Counted from the stretch's first letter, positions 8,963-17,770 are shown. The stretch is 64,000 bases of DNA from Paracoccaceae bacterium (GCA_024236495.1 JACKKJ010000004.1:186001-250000), one strand, 5' to 3'. Notes: generated from the letters alone by a model not told the origin. Translations and numbers: made by a program.

Positions 8963-9460
8963 TCAGTGCGTGGCGCCCGGCGCGCGCATCCCGCGCCATT
9001 CCCGCCAGACAAGGGCGATCATCACCAGATCGAAGGCGGACAGAGCCAGCAGCACCGAGGAGCCGGAGATCGTCCACTGATGGAGCTGGTAGGCGACGAA
9101 TCCGCCCAGCACCACCATCGCCGCCGGGTAGGCCCAGGCAACGCGCGCCGCCAGAAGGACGACCATCGCAAGCTTCAGCGCCCCGTGGCCCAGCAGATAG
9201 ACCGCGTAGAAGTGCTGAAGCTCGATCGAGAATCCGCGCGCCAGGCTTTCGACCCAGCGGGCCATGGCGTCGGTCGGATCCTGCGCAAGTTCGTTGCGCG
9301 TCAACCAGTCCACGAAGCCGAGGATCACGCCGTTCGAGGTCAGAAGAAGCGCAAGTCCCGACAGGCCCTCGGCCGTGGCCAGAAGCCCCTTGACGACCAG
9401 CGACGCCTCGAAAAGCTCATGCAGCCAGCGCGCGGCCCGGATGGCGTTGCGGCGCACCAT
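8963..9460 (-). CDS. DUF2127 family membrane protein
   Basis: A 165-residue integral membrane protein with about four hydrophobic helices. The opening (RWLHELFEASLVVKGLLAT) and the central HFYAVYLLGHGALKL segment are typical of DUF2127. The function is unknown. It begins 24 bp after gpt on the same strand, so it is probably the third gene of a fabI-gpt-DUF2127 transcript. Confidence 0.8.
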   Translation of the reverse strand: MVRRNAIRAARWLHELFEASLVVKGLLATAEGLSGLALLLTSNGVILGFVDWLTRNELAQDPTDAMARWVESLARGFSIELQHFYAVYLLGHGALKLAMVVLLAARVAWAYPAAMVVLGGFVAYQLHQWTISGSSVLLALSAFDLVMIALVWREWRGMRAPGATH

Positions 9461-9484
9461 CGCCCCTGGGTTCCCGGCCCGCCC

Positions 9485-9991
9485 TCAGTCCTTGCCGCGA
9501 TAGGGCTCGACGTATTGCAGCGCCATGTCCCAGGGGAAGAAGATCCAGGTGTCCTGGCTGACCTCGGTGATGTAGGTGTCGACCATCGCCCGGCCCTCGG
9601 GCTTGGCATAGACTGTGGCGAAATGCGCCTTGGGGTAAAGCCTGCGCACCAGTTCCAGCGTCTTGCCGGTATCGACAAGGTCGTCGACGATCAGAATGCC
9701 TTCGCCCTGATCGCCCATGATGTCGGCCTGCGGCGCCTTGATGACGCGCGGCATCGTCTGTTCCTGGTGGTTGTAGGACTTGACCGAGATCGTATCTACG
9801 GTGCGGATATCGAGTTCCCGGCTGACGATCATCGCCGGCGCCATGCCGCCGCGCGTGATCGCGACGACCGCGCGCCAGGCACCGTCGTCCGGGCCCTTGC
9901 CGTCAAGCCGCCACGCCAGCGCGCGCGCGTCCCTGTGGATCTGGTCCCAGGAGACGTGGAACCCCTTTTCGTGCGGCAGGCGGTCGGTCAT
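9485..9991 (-). CDS. gpt: Xanthine-guanine phosphoribosyltransferase
   Basis: A 168-residue purine salvage enzyme transferring phosphoribose from PRPP to guanine or xanthine. The PRPP loop ILIVDDLVDTGKT is at residues 99-111, and AITRGGMAPA supplies the other phosphate contact. Length and the WIFFPWD C-terminal motif fit Gpt rather than Hpt. It begins four bases after the fabI stop, so the two are one transcript. Confidence 0.93.
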   Translation of the reverse strand: MTDRLPHEKGFHVSWDQIHRDARALAWRLDGKGPDDGAWRAVVAITRGGMAPAMIVSRELDIRTVDTISVKSYNHQEQTMPRVIKAPQADIMGDQGEGILIVDDLVDTGKTLELVRRLYPKAHFATVYAKPEGRAMVDTYITEVSQDTWIFFPWDMALQYVEPYRGKD

Positions 9992-9995
9992 CTGA

Positions 9996-10817
9996 TCACT
10001 CCTTGCGGCCGGTGACGACGTCGATGTCGGGGGCGTCCACCGCCTTCATCCCGACAAGGTGGTAGCCGGCATCGACATGGTGCACCTCGCCGGTCACGCC
10101 CGATCCGAGGTCGGACAGAAGGTAAAGCGCGGATTTGCCGACCTCGTCCTGGCTGACGTTGCGGCGCAGCGGCGAATTCAGTTCGTTCCACTTCAGGATA
10201 TAGCGGAAATCGCCGATCCCCGAGGCCGCCAACGTCTTGATCGGTCCGGCGGATATCGCGTTGCAGCGGATGCCGACCTTTCCGAGGTCTTCGGCAATGT
10301 AACGCACCGAAGCCTCCAGCGCCGCCTTGGCCACGCCCATCACATTATAGTGAGGCATGACGCGTTCGGCGCCGTAATAGGTCAGCGTCAGGAGCGATCC
10401 GCCGTCGGGCATCATCGCGGCGGCGCGCTGGCACACGGCGGTGAAGGAATAGACCGAGATATCCATGGTCATGCGGAAGTTCGCGGCGCTGGTGTCGACA
10501 TAGCGGCCGCGCAGTTCGCTCTTGTCCGAAAAACCGATCGCATGGACGACGAAGTCGAGCTTGCCCCAGGCCTTCGCGAGATGGGCGAAAAGCGCGTCAA
10601 GCGACGCCTCGTCGGACACGTCGCATTCGACGATCTCGGTCGAGCCGACCTCGGCCGCCAGCGGCTCGACCCGTTTCCTGAGCGCGTCGCCCTGATAGGA
10701 AAAGGCCAGTTGCGCGCCCTGGTCGGCGACGGCCTTCGCGATCCCCCAGGCGATCGACTTGTCATTCGCCAGGCCCATGATAAGGCCACGCTTGCCCGCC
10801 ATCAGCTGTGTCGTCAT
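9996..10817 (-). CDS. fabI: Enoyl-[acyl-carrier-protein] reductase (NADH)
   Basis: A 273-residue short-chain dehydrogenase-fold reductase that completes each cycle of fatty-acid elongation. The N-terminal GLANDKSIAWGIA nucleotide-binding motif and the YYGAERVMPHYNVMGVAKA segment carrying the Tyr-Lys catalytic pair identify FabI. ATG 10817 is preceded by GGAGG. Longer upstream open frame is not conserved-looking. It is divergent from pdxH across about 157 bp and heads the fabI-gpt-DUF2127 run. Confidence 0.95.
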   Translation of the reverse strand: MTTQLMAGKRGLIMGLANDKSIAWGIAKAVADQGAQLAFSYQGDALRKRVEPLAAEVGSTEIVECDVSDEASLDALFAHLAKAWGKLDFVVHAIGFSDKSELRGRYVDTSAANFRMTMDISVYSFTAVCQRAAAMMPDGGSLLTLTYYGAERVMPHYNVMGVAKAALEASVRYIAEDLGKVGIRCNAISAGPIKTLAASGIGDFRYILKWNELNSPLRRNVSQDEVGKSALYLLSDLGSGVTGEVHHVDAGYHLVGMKAVDAPDIDVVTGRKE

Positions 10818-10974
10818 ATCCGTCCTCCGGCGCCCTGTTCCGCGTGTCTTTCCCTTAGGCCAAGTCCGGGACTGCCGCAAGGGTAGCGGCGGGCCTTGCG
10901 CTTGCGCCCAAGCGCCGTGCAATGTGCCCGAGAAACACGCCAATGCTACGATCATACGCTTTGAAAGGTGACTG

Positions 10975-11580
10975 ATGACGGACAGAAACGGTATCTTCGC
11001 CGGTGAAGATCCCTTCGCGATCGCGCGGTCCTGGCTGGAGGAGGCCAGGGGGCGGGAACCGAACGATCCCGACGCGATCGCGCTTGCCACGGTGGATGCG
11101 GCCGGTCTGCCGAATGTGCGGATGGTCCTGTTGAAAGAGATCGAGGCGGATGCCTTCGTCTTCTATACCAACTACGGATCTGCCAAGGCGCGCGAGATCG
11201 ACGCGACCGGCAAGGCCGCGTTCGTCCTGCACTGGAAGTCCCTGCGGCGCCAGGTTCGGGTGCGCGGAGTCGTGAGTCGCGAGGACGGTCCTGCCGCCGA
11301 CGACTACTACGCCTCGCGCTCTCTCAAGAGCCGGCTTGGCGCCTGGGCGTCGCGGCAGTCGCAACCCCTGGCGTCGCGCCTGTCGCTGATGGCCGAGGTC
11401 GCGCGGGTCACCGCAGAACATGGCCCGAACCCGAAGCGGCCGCCGTTCTGGGGCGGGTTCCGCATCCGCCCGCTGGAGATCGAGTTCTGGGCAGATGGCG
11501 CCTTCAGGCTTCACGACCGATTCAGGTGGACAAGACAGGATTTGTTGCAAGAGTGGCACATCGAGAGGTTAAACCCCTAG
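10975..11580 (+). CDS. pdxH: Pyridoxamine 5'-phosphate oxidase
   Basis: A 201-residue FMN flavoenzyme that makes pyridoxal 5'-phosphate from pyridoxine or pyridoxamine phosphate. The FMN-contact stretch MVLLKEIEADAFVFYTNYGSAKA and the C-terminal WGGFRI...HDRFRW and W-x-I-x-RLNP end are the family signature. The length is normal. A following cold-shock gene begins about 135 bp later. Confidence 0.96.
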   Translation: MTDRNGIFAGEDPFAIARSWLEEARGREPNDPDAIALATVDAAGLPNVRMVLLKEIEADAFVFYTNYGSAKAREIDATGKAAFVLHWKSLRRQVRVRGVVSREDGPAADDYYASRSLKSRLGAWASRQSQPLASRLSLMAEVARVTAEHGPNPKRPPFWGGFRIRPLEIEFWADGAFRLHDRFRWTRQDLLQEWHIERLNP

Positions 11581-11715
11581 GGAAGACATCAATGAGCCCG
11601 CAAATCCCGGCATAGTTGCAGGCGTTAATGAATTGGGCTTGAAAATGTGCTTCGCACCATGTCACTTTCGGTTGTTCTTAAGTATAAGACAAAGGGAACA
11701 GGACGGGACACGCCT

Positions 11716-12249
11716 ATGACGCAACAGGAACCCGCATCAAGACGGGTCAGTGGACGGGTCAAGTGGTTCGACCCGGCGAAGGGGTTCGGATTTATCATCG
11801 GCGACGACGGTGCCGGCGACATCTTGTTGCATGCGAATGTACTGCGCAATTTCGGGCAGGGATCGGTTGCGGACAATGCGCGCATAACCGTCACGGTGCA
11901 GGTCACCGGTCGCGGGGCTCAGGCCGTCGAAGTGCTGGAGATTCTTCCGCCCGAGGGTGATGCGACCCCGCCGATCGAGGATCTGGGCGAGGCCGACATG
12001 GCGATGATCATGGCGCTTCCCCTGGAACCTGCGCGCGTCAAGTGGTTCGACAAGGGCAAGGGATTCGGGTTCGCCAACGTCTTCGCACGTCCTGAGGATG
12101 TCTTTATCCATATCGAGGTGTTGCGGCGGTCCGGCTTTGCCGACCTTGCCCCGGGCGAGGCCGTCGGGCTTCGGGTGATCGAGGGCAAGCGCGGGCGCAT
12201 GGCCGCGCAGGTCACGGCCTGGGAATCGGGGCTGAGGGACGGCAAGTGA
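11716..12249 (+). CDS. Two-domain cold-shock (CSD) protein
   Basis: A 177-residue protein with two cold-shock domains. The first begins SGRVKWFDPAKGFGFI (RNP1) and the second ARVKWFDKGKGFGFA with VFIHIEVLR (RNP2-like). Such proteins bind single-stranded RNA or DNA. I chose ATG 11716; in-frame ATGs at 11647 and 11659 would add a basic tail without cold-shock similarity. The ribosome-binding site is weak for all three. Its stop overlaps the start of the DUF192 gene. Confidence 0.88.
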   Translation: MTQQEPASRRVSGRVKWFDPAKGFGFIIGDDGAGDILLHANVLRNFGQGSVADNARITVTVQVTGRGAQAVEVLEILPPEGDATPPIEDLGEADMAMIMALPLEPARVKWFDKGKGFGFANVFARPEDVFIHIEVLRRSGFADLAPGEAVGLRVIEGKRGRMAAQVTAWESGLRDGK

Positions 12250-12719
12250 AACGCGCTGCGGTGACGTGCCTTGTCGCCATGGTGGCGGCGGGGCCGCTTT
12301 TCGCGGGCTGTTCCGACGACGTGGCCGAATTGCGCTGGGAAGGCGGCAAGGCGCGCTTTCGCGTCGAACTGGCCGATACACCCGAAGAGCGCGGCAAGGG
12401 CCTCATGTTCCGTGACAGCATGTCGTCCGGTGCGGGGATGCTTTTCGTTTTCGAAAGCCCGCGCGAAGTCGCGTTCTGGATGAAGAACACGCTGATCCCG
12501 CTCGACATGATCTTCGCGAGCCCCGAAGGCCGCGTCGCGCGCATCCATGAAAACGCGGTCCCGCACGACGAGACGCTGATCCCCGGCGGCGATGGCATCC
12601 AGTATGTGCTGGAGATCAACGGCGGCCTGGCCCGGCGGCTGGGAATCGGCGAGGGCGCCGAACTGCGCCATCCGGCGATGGACCAGGGCCGCGCGCTCTG
12701 GCGCTGTGCCGACGAATAA
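12246..12719 (+). CDS. DUF192 family lipoprotein-like protein
   Basis: A 157-residue protein with an N-terminal signal and possible lipobox (FAGC, Cys22), followed by a DUF192 domain: PEERGKGLMFRDS, FWMKNTLIPLDMIF and the late VLEINGG. It is probably exported. Its role is unknown. GTG at 12246 overlaps the cold-shock gene stop (GTGA), and that coupled pairing is the main context clue. Confidence 0.87.
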   Translation: MKRAAVTCLVAMVAAGPLFAGCSDDVAELRWEGGKARFRVELADTPEERGKGLMFRDSMSSGAGMLFVFESPREVAFWMKNTLIPLDMIFASPEGRVARIHENAVPHDETLIPGGDGIQYVLEINGGLARRLGIGEGAELRHPAMDQGRALWRCADE

Positions 12720-12761
12720 CGGTCTTCCCATCGCGCGCGCGACCGGATAGAGACGGGGCGT

Positions 12762-12838
12762 CGGGGCGTAGCGCAGCCTGGTAGCGCGACGGTTTTGGGT
12801 ACCGTAGGTCGGAAGTTCGAATCTTCTCGCCCCGACCA
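12762..12838 (+). tRNA. tRNA-Pro (anticodon TGG)
   Basis: A 77-nt cloverleaf. The acceptor stem CGGGGCG pairs with CGCCCCG, followed by A73 and an encoded CCA. The anticodon loop TTTTGGGTA gives TGG. The T-loop is GTTCGAATC. It stands alone between the DUF192 gene and the nrdJ regulatory region. Confidence 0.97.
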
Positions 12839-13121
12839 TCCCGAGAAGCGATGCTTGCGCAAAAGGCGAACCGGGCCAAAGACGCCCGCTGTCATCTTTT
12901 TGCAATACTGCGCGCCCCCCGCCCTGGCCCGGACCGGGGCCGACTTCTGTGGATAAATTCACGCGCTTGGTGAGGATCAGGGGGCAAACGTCGCCATTCC
13001 TTCGGCTTTTTCCGCAGCCCGGTCCGGACCGGCCCTGTGCATGAATCGGGCGCCCCGTCCACAGGGGCGAGACGTCGGCGGCGTCAACGGAAAATAACGC
13101 CTCCGTGAGCGAAAAATGCTG
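12839..13121. other. Intergenic region upstream of nrdJ, with DnaA-box and palindrome
   Basis: No gene is visible here. A weak possible tRNA terminator is at 12872-12901 (CGGGC/GCCCG, then TTTTT eight bases later). A perfect DnaA-box (TTATCCACA) lies on the minus strand at 12948-12956. A perfect 14-bp palindrome CCGGTCCGGACCGG is at 13019-13032, and a related half-copy (GGCCCGGACCGGGGCC) is near 12927-12942. Nothing else stands out. Confidence 0.5.
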
Positions 13122-13186
13122 TTGACCCCCGCCTCGATTACACGTCAATTTGTGCGGGTCGGAACGGACGCCACTAAATCTAGTGG
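13122..13186 (+). promoter_or_regulatory. nrdJ promoter with two NrdR-like boxes
   Basis: TTGACC at 13122-13127 is a good -35; at 17 bp the -10 is weak (TCAATT, 13145-13150). Two 16-bp sites match the NrdR box pattern (acaCwAtATaTwGtgt): ACACGTCAATTTGTGC at 13140-13155, overlapping the -10, and CCACTAAATCTAGTGG at 13171-13186. They start 31 bp apart, three helical turns, the spacing known for tandem NrdR sites. NrdR represses nrd genes when dATP is plentiful. Confidence 0.7.
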
Positions 13187-13358
13187 CTCTTGCAGGAAAT
13201 GCGAAGTGAGAGGCCGCAGGAGATGCGGCCATGGTCCGCAGAGGGGTCTGCGGCGCCGTGGCCGGTTTTCTTTGCGGCAAGGCAGGCAAGAGCGCCCATG
13301 AAGGCGTCGCCTGGGGAAGCAACGAGGCGGCAGAATGCCGCAAACGAACGGGGCAGAG
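13187..13358 (+). other. Structured 5' leader of nrdJ
   Basis: The 172 nt between the downstream NrdR-like box and the start contain two strong hairpins: GGCCGCA/TGCGGCC with loop GGAGA (13212-13230) and CCGCAGA/TCTGCGG with loop GGGG (13236-13253). A CAGGAGA in the first hairpin recalls the B12 box but the rest of a cobalamin riboswitch is absent. No short coding frame is convincing. Confidence 0.45.
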
Positions 13359-16300
13359 ATGAAGATCGAAAGAAAATTCACCAAGGCAGGTGCTGGCGCC
13401 TATTCGGACATCGCGTTCACCACAACCGTGTCGGAAATCCGCAACCCGGACGGCAAGGTCGTGTTCCGCAACGACAGCGTCGAGATCCCCGAAGGCTGGA
13501 GCCAGGTCGCCTCGGACGTGCTGGCGCAGAAGTATTTCCGCAAGGCCGGTGTCGCAGCCTGCCTCAAGACGGTGAAGGAAAAGGGCGTGCCGGAGTTCCT
13601 CTGGCGGTCCGTCCCCGACGAGGCGGCGCTTGAGCGGCTGCCGAAAGAGGCGCGCTTCGGCGGCGAAACCTCGGCCAAGCAGGTCTTCGACCGGCTGGCG
13701 GGCGCCTGGGCCTACTGGGGCTGGAAGGGCGGCTACTTCTCCTCCGAGGCCGATGCAGAGGCCTATTACGACGAGATGCGTTTCATGCTGGCCGAACAGA
13801 TGGCCGCGCCGAATTCGCCGCAGTGGTTCAACACCGGGCTGCACTGGGCCTACGGGATCGACGGTCCGGGGCAGGGGCATTTCTACGTCGACTACAAGAC
13901 CGGCAAGCTGGTGAAGTCGGACTCGGCCTATGAACATCCGCAGCCGCATGCCTGCTTCATCCAGTCCGTCGCCGACGACCTCGTGAACGAGGGCGGCATC
14001 ATGGACCTGTGGGTTCGCGAGGCGCGGCTTTTCAAATACGGGTCGGGCACCGGCACCAACTTCTCGAGCCTGCGCGGCGAGGGGGAGAAGCTTTCGGGCG
14101 GGGGCAAGTCCTCGGGCCTGATGGGGTTCCTCAAGATCGGCGACCGCGCGGCGGGCGCCATCAAGTCGGGCGGCACCACGCGCCGCGCCGCCAAGATGGT
14201 GATCTGCGACATGGATCACCCCGATATCGAAAGCTTCATCAACTGGAAGGTGATCGAGGAACAGAAGGTCGCGTCGCTGGTCGCCGGGTCCAAGGCGCAC
14301 GAAAAGCAGCTGAACGAGATCTTCGCGGCGATCCGCGCCTGGGACGGCTCCTCCGAGGATGCCGTCGATCCGGCCAAGAACGAAAGCCTGAAGACGGCCA
14401 TCCGCGGCGCCAAGAAGGCGCTGATCCCGGAAACCTATGTCAAGCGCGTGCTCGACTACGCCAAGCAGGGCTATGACAGCATCGAGTTTCCGACCTACGA
14501 CACCGACTGGGACAGCGAGGCCTATGCCTCGGTCTCGGGGCAGAACTCCAACAACTCGGTGCGCGTGACCGACGCCTTCCTGAAGGCGGTGAAGGACGAC
14601 GCGCCGTGGGAGCTGGTGCGCCGCACCGACGGCAAGATTTCCAAGACCGTTTCGGCGCGCGAGCTTTGGGCGCAAGTGGGCCATGCCGCCTGGGCCTGCG
14701 CCGACCCCGGCATCCAGTTCCACGACACCGTCAATGCCTGGCACACCTGCCCGGCGGATGGACAGATCCGCGGATCGAACCCCTGTTCGGAATACATGTT
14801 CCTGGACGACACGGCCTGCAACCTGGCCTCGATGAACCTTCTGACCTTCTACAAGGGCGGCAAGTTCGACGCAGAATCCTATGTCCACGCCACGCGGCTC
14901 TGGACGGTGACGCTGGAAATCTCGGTCCTGATGGCGCAGTTCCCGTCCAAGGAAATCGCGCAGCGGTCCTATGACTTCCGCACGCTGGGCCTTGGCTACG
15001 CGAACATCGGCGGCCTCCTGATGAACATGGGCCTTGGCTACGACAGCGACGAGGGCCGCGCACTGGGCGGGGCGCTGACCGCGATCATGACCGGTGTCAG
15101 CTACGCGACCTCGGCCGAGATGGCGGGCGAACTGGGGGCCTTCCCGTCCTACCCGGCGAACCGCGACCACATGCTGCGGGTGATCCGCAACCACCGCGCC
15201 GCCGCCTATGGCAAGACCGAGGGCTACGAGGGGCTGGCGGTGAGGCCCGTGGCGCTCGACCACGCGAACGTCCCCGACCAAGACCTTGTCAGGCTTGCAA
15301 AATCCGCCTGGGACGAGGCGCTGGCGCTGGGCGAAAGACACGGCTACCGCAACGCCCAGGCGACGGTCATCGCGCCCACCGGCACGATCGGCCTTGTCAT
15401 GGACTGCGATACCACCGGGATCGAACCGGACTTCGCGCTGGTGAAGTTCAAGAAGCTCGCCGGCGGAGGGTACTTCAAGATCATCAACCGGTCGGTTCCC
15501 GCGGCGCTTGAGACGCTGGGCTACGGCAGCGCGCAGATCGAGGAGATCGTTGCCTATGCCGTGGGGCATGCCAGCCTTGGCAACTGCCCTGGCATCAACC
15601 ACACCTCGCTGATCGGCCACGGTTTCGGCCAGGCGGAACTGGACAAGATCGAGGCCGCGCTGCCGACGGCCTTCGACATCCGCTTTGTCTTCAACCAGTG
15701 GACGCTCGGCGCGGAATTCTGCACCGGCACGCTGGGCATTCCGGCCGAAAAGCTGGCCGACCCGACCTTCGACCTTCTGCGCCATCTTGGCTTCAGCAGG
15801 GCGCAGATCGAGGCCGCGAACGACCATGTCTGCGGAACGATGACGCTGGAAGGCGCGCCGCATCTGAAGACCGAACACTACCACGTCTTCGACTGCGCCA
15901 ACGCCTGCGGCAAGAAGGGCAAGCGGTTCCTGTCGGTCAACAGCCACATCACCATGATGGCGGCGGCGCAAAGCTTTATCTCCGGCGCCATCTCCAAGAC
16001 GATCAACATGCCGAACTCGGCCACGATCGAGGATGTGCTGGCCGCCTATGAACTGAGCTGGAGCCTCGGCATCAAGGCCAACGCGATCTATCGCGACGGG
16101 TCGAAGCTGAGCCAGCCGCTCGCGTCCGCGCTCGTCGAGGACGACGAGGAGGCCGAGGAGATCCTGGCCGCCGGGTCGGCGCAGGAAAAGGCCGCCATGC
16201 TGGCCGAGAAGATCGTCGAGAAGGTGGTGGTCAAGGAAATCGTCCGCCGTCACCGCGAAAAGCTGCCCGAACGGCGCAAGGGCTATACCCAGAAGGCCAT

Positions 16301-17039
16301 CGTCGGCGGTCACAAGGTCTATCTCAGGACCGGCGAGTATTCCGACGGCGCGCTGGGCGAGATCTTCATCGACATGCACAAGGAAGGGGCGGGCTTCCGG
16401 GCGATGATGAACAACTTCGCCATCGCGGTGTCCGTGGGCCTGCAATACGGCGTGCCGCTGGAGGAATTCGTCGATGCCTTCACCTTCACCAAGTTCGAAC
16501 CGGCGGGCATGGTGCAGGGCAACGACAGCATCAAGAACGCCACGTCCATCCTTGACTACATCTTCCGGGAACTGGCGGTCAGCTACCTTGACCGCACCGA
16601 CCTGGCGCATGTGAAACCGCAGGGCGCGACCTTTGACGACCTCGGCGGCGGCAACGACGAGGGCAAGGTCAACCTGACCGAGGTCAGCGAAACGGCGGCG
16701 TCGAAGTCGGTGGAACTGCTCAAGTCCATCTCCTCGACCGGGTATCTGAGGAAGCGTCTGCCGCAGGAGCTGGTCGTGCTTCAGGGCGGCGCGGGCGGTA
16801 CCGCGCTGGCCGGCGACCCGATCGCCGCGCTTGCAACACTGGTTCCCGCCACCGCCGCCGCCGCGACGGCTGCGTCGACGGCGATCAGCACCGGGACCGT
16901 CACGATGGACGCGCGCACCAAGGCCCGGATGCAGGGCTACGAGGGCGACCCCTGCGGCGAATGCGGCAACTACACGCTGGTTCGCAACGGCACCTGCATG
17001 AAGTGCAACACCTGCGGCGGAACGTCGGGGTGCAGCTGA
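13359..17039 (+). CDS. nrdJ: Adenosylcobalamin-dependent (class II) ribonucleoside-diphosphate reductase
   Basis: A 1226-residue single-chain reductase that makes deoxyribonucleotides using adenosylcobalamin, independent of oxygen. The active-site motif NPCSE is at residues 474-478. The conserved NSPQWFNTGL, KYGSGTGTNFS and APTGTIGLVMDCDTTGIEPDFA segments are present. The C-terminus ends in a Cys-rich tail (CGECGNYTLVRNG..CMKC..CGG) used for reduction by thioredoxin-like partners. I start at ATG 13359 because family members begin MKIERKFT. It is monocistronic and ends at a strong terminator. Confidence 0.97.
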   Translation: MKIERKFTKAGAGAYSDIAFTTTVSEIRNPDGKVVFRNDSVEIPEGWSQVASDVLAQKYFRKAGVAACLKTVKEKGVPEFLWRSVPDEAALERLPKEARFGGETSAKQVFDRLAGAWAYWGWKGGYFSSEADAEAYYDEMRFMLAEQMAAPNSPQWFNTGLHWAYGIDGPGQGHFYVDYKTGKLVKSDSAYEHPQPHACFIQSVADDLVNEGGIMDLWVREARLFKYGSGTGTNFSSLRGEGEKLSGGGKSSGLMGFLKIGDRAAGAIKSGGTTRRAAKMVICDMDHPDIESFINWKVIEEQKVASLVAGSKAHEKQLNEIFAAIRAWDGSSEDAVDPAKNESLKTAIRGAKKALIPETYVKRVLDYAKQGYDSIEFPTYDTDWDSEAYASVSGQNSNNSVRVTDAFLKAVKDDAPWELVRRTDGKISKTVSARELWAQVGHAAWACADPGIQFHDTVNAWHTCPADGQIRGSNPCSEYMFLDDTACNLASMNLLTFYKGGKFDAESYVHATRLWTVTLEISVLMAQFPSKEIAQRSYDFRTLGLGYANIGGLLMNMGLGYDSDEGRALGGALTAIMTGVSYATSAEMAGELGAFPSYPANRDHMLRVIRNHRAAAYGKTEGYEGLAVRPVALDHANVPDQDLVRLAKSAWDEALALGERHGYRNAQATVIAPTGTIGLVMDCDTTGIEPDFALVKFKKLAGGGYFKIINRSVPAALETLGYGSAQIEEIVAYAVGHASLGNCPGINHTSLIGHGFGQAELDKIEAALPTAFDIRFVFNQWTLGAEFCTGTLGIPAEKLADPTFDLLRHLGFSRAQIEAANDHVCGTMTLEGAPHLKTEHYHVFDCANACGKKGKRFLSVNSHITMMAAAQSFISGAISKTINMPNSATIEDVLAAYELSWSLGIKANAIYRDGSKLSQPLASALVEDDEEAEEILAAGSAQEKAAMLAEKIVEKVVVKEIVRRHREKLPERRKGYTQKAIVGGHKVYLRTGEYSDGALGEIFIDMHKEGAGFRAMMNNFAIAVSVGLQYGVPLEEFVDAFTFTKFEPAGMVQGNDSIKNATSILDYIFRELAVSYLDRTDLAHVKPQGATFDDLGGGNDEGKVNLTEVSETAASKSVELLKSISSTGYLRKRLPQELVVLQGGAGGTALAGDPIAALATLVPATAAAATAASTAISTGTVTMDARTKARMQGYEGDPCGECGNYTLVRNGTCMKCNTCGGTSGCS

Positions 17040-17365
17040 GCAAGGAATACCGGTCACTCCGGTGACCAGTTCCGGGGCGGGTGCGCTCGCCCCCGACGAC
17101 GTTCAGGCCGCAGGCGAGAACACCGAGCGGTACGAAGGATGAGCCTGAACGGCGAGACTGCGAAAGGGGCGGGGCGACCCGCCCCCTTTTTTTGCCCGCC
17201 CCCCCTTTTTCCGGCGCGCTCTGGCGTTCCCCGGGTCCGTTATCCGGTTTCCGGCGCGCTGTTATTGCCTAACAGCCGCGCTTCGACCATCTTTCCGGTC
17301 AAAGGCGCGGTCTGGCGTCCGGGTGATCCGGGTCGGTGCGGCGCCGCAGATCAAGGAGATTGCCG
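17040..17365. other. Intergenic region between nrdJ and the EF-hand genes
   Basis: It holds the nrdJ terminator (17166-17193). It also has a direct repeat TTTCCGGCGCGCT at 17208-17220 and 17248-17260 and, overlapping the second, a perfect inverted repeat GCTGTTA-N5-TAACAGC at 17258-17276 that could be an operator for the EF-hand genes. No convincing gene is present. Confidence 0.5.
17166..17193 (+). terminator. Rho-independent terminator of nrdJ
   Basis: An 8-bp stem GGGGCGGG/CCCGCCCC with a GCGA loop is followed by C and seven T residues. Confidence 0.88.
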
Positions 17366-17599
17366 ATGACCCTTCGTACCCTTGCCCTTTCGCTGGCCCT
17401 TGGCCTTGCCGGAGCCGCCGCCCAGGCGCAGGTCACCGTGAGCGATACCGACGGCAACGGAACCTTCTCGATCGAGGAGATGACGGCGGCCTATCCCGAC
17501 ATGACGGCGCAGCTCTTTTCCGAGATCGACGTGGACGGTTCGGGCGAGATCGATGCCGACGAACTGCAGGCAGCCCGCGAAAACGGTGTGATCGGCTAG
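17366..17599 (+). CDS. Secreted EF-hand protein, copy 1
   Basis: A 77-residue protein with a signal peptide (about residues 1-22, ending AQA) and two EF-hand loops: DTDGNGTFSIEE (27-38) and DVDGSGEIDADE (55-66). Both have Asp at positions 1 and 3 and Glu at 12, so calcium binding is expected, probably in the periplasm. AAGGAGA precedes ATG 17366. It is clearly paralogous to the next gene: same length, same loop placement, shared IEEMTAAYPDMT. The function is unknown. Confidence 0.85.
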   Translation: MTLRTLALSLALGLAGAAAQAQVTVSDTDGNGTFSIEEMTAAYPDMTAQLFSEIDVDGSGEIDADELQAARENGVIG

Positions 17600-17770
17600 G
17601 AACCGCCGGTTCTTCGGACGGCTCCGCCGACGGAATCAGCAAAGCCCTGCCGAGGCCGGGGGGCGCCGCATCGCGCCCTATTGCCGGAAGACCGGCGAAG
17701 GCGCAGGTAGCGGGAAGTGGCGATCAAGCCACTGATTCCAGGGCAGATGCCCCAATCCGGAGACAGGAAA

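Noticed and set aside
13050..13340. Cobalamin riboswitch before nrdJ
   Set aside because: A CAGGAGA fragment resembles the B12 box, but it lies within a simple perfect hairpin, the upstream core elements are missing, and the promoter with NrdR-like boxes leaves no room for the usual ~200-nt fold.
11919..17057. Very long minus-strand open frame opposite nrdJ
   Set aside because: It is the GC-rich antisense shadow of nrdJ and neighbouring genes; it has no ribosome-binding site, no protein similarity and overlaps a clear tRNA and terminator.
17139..17369. Small gene after the nrdJ stop
   Set aside because: The frame runs through the nrdJ terminator and has no recognisable features.
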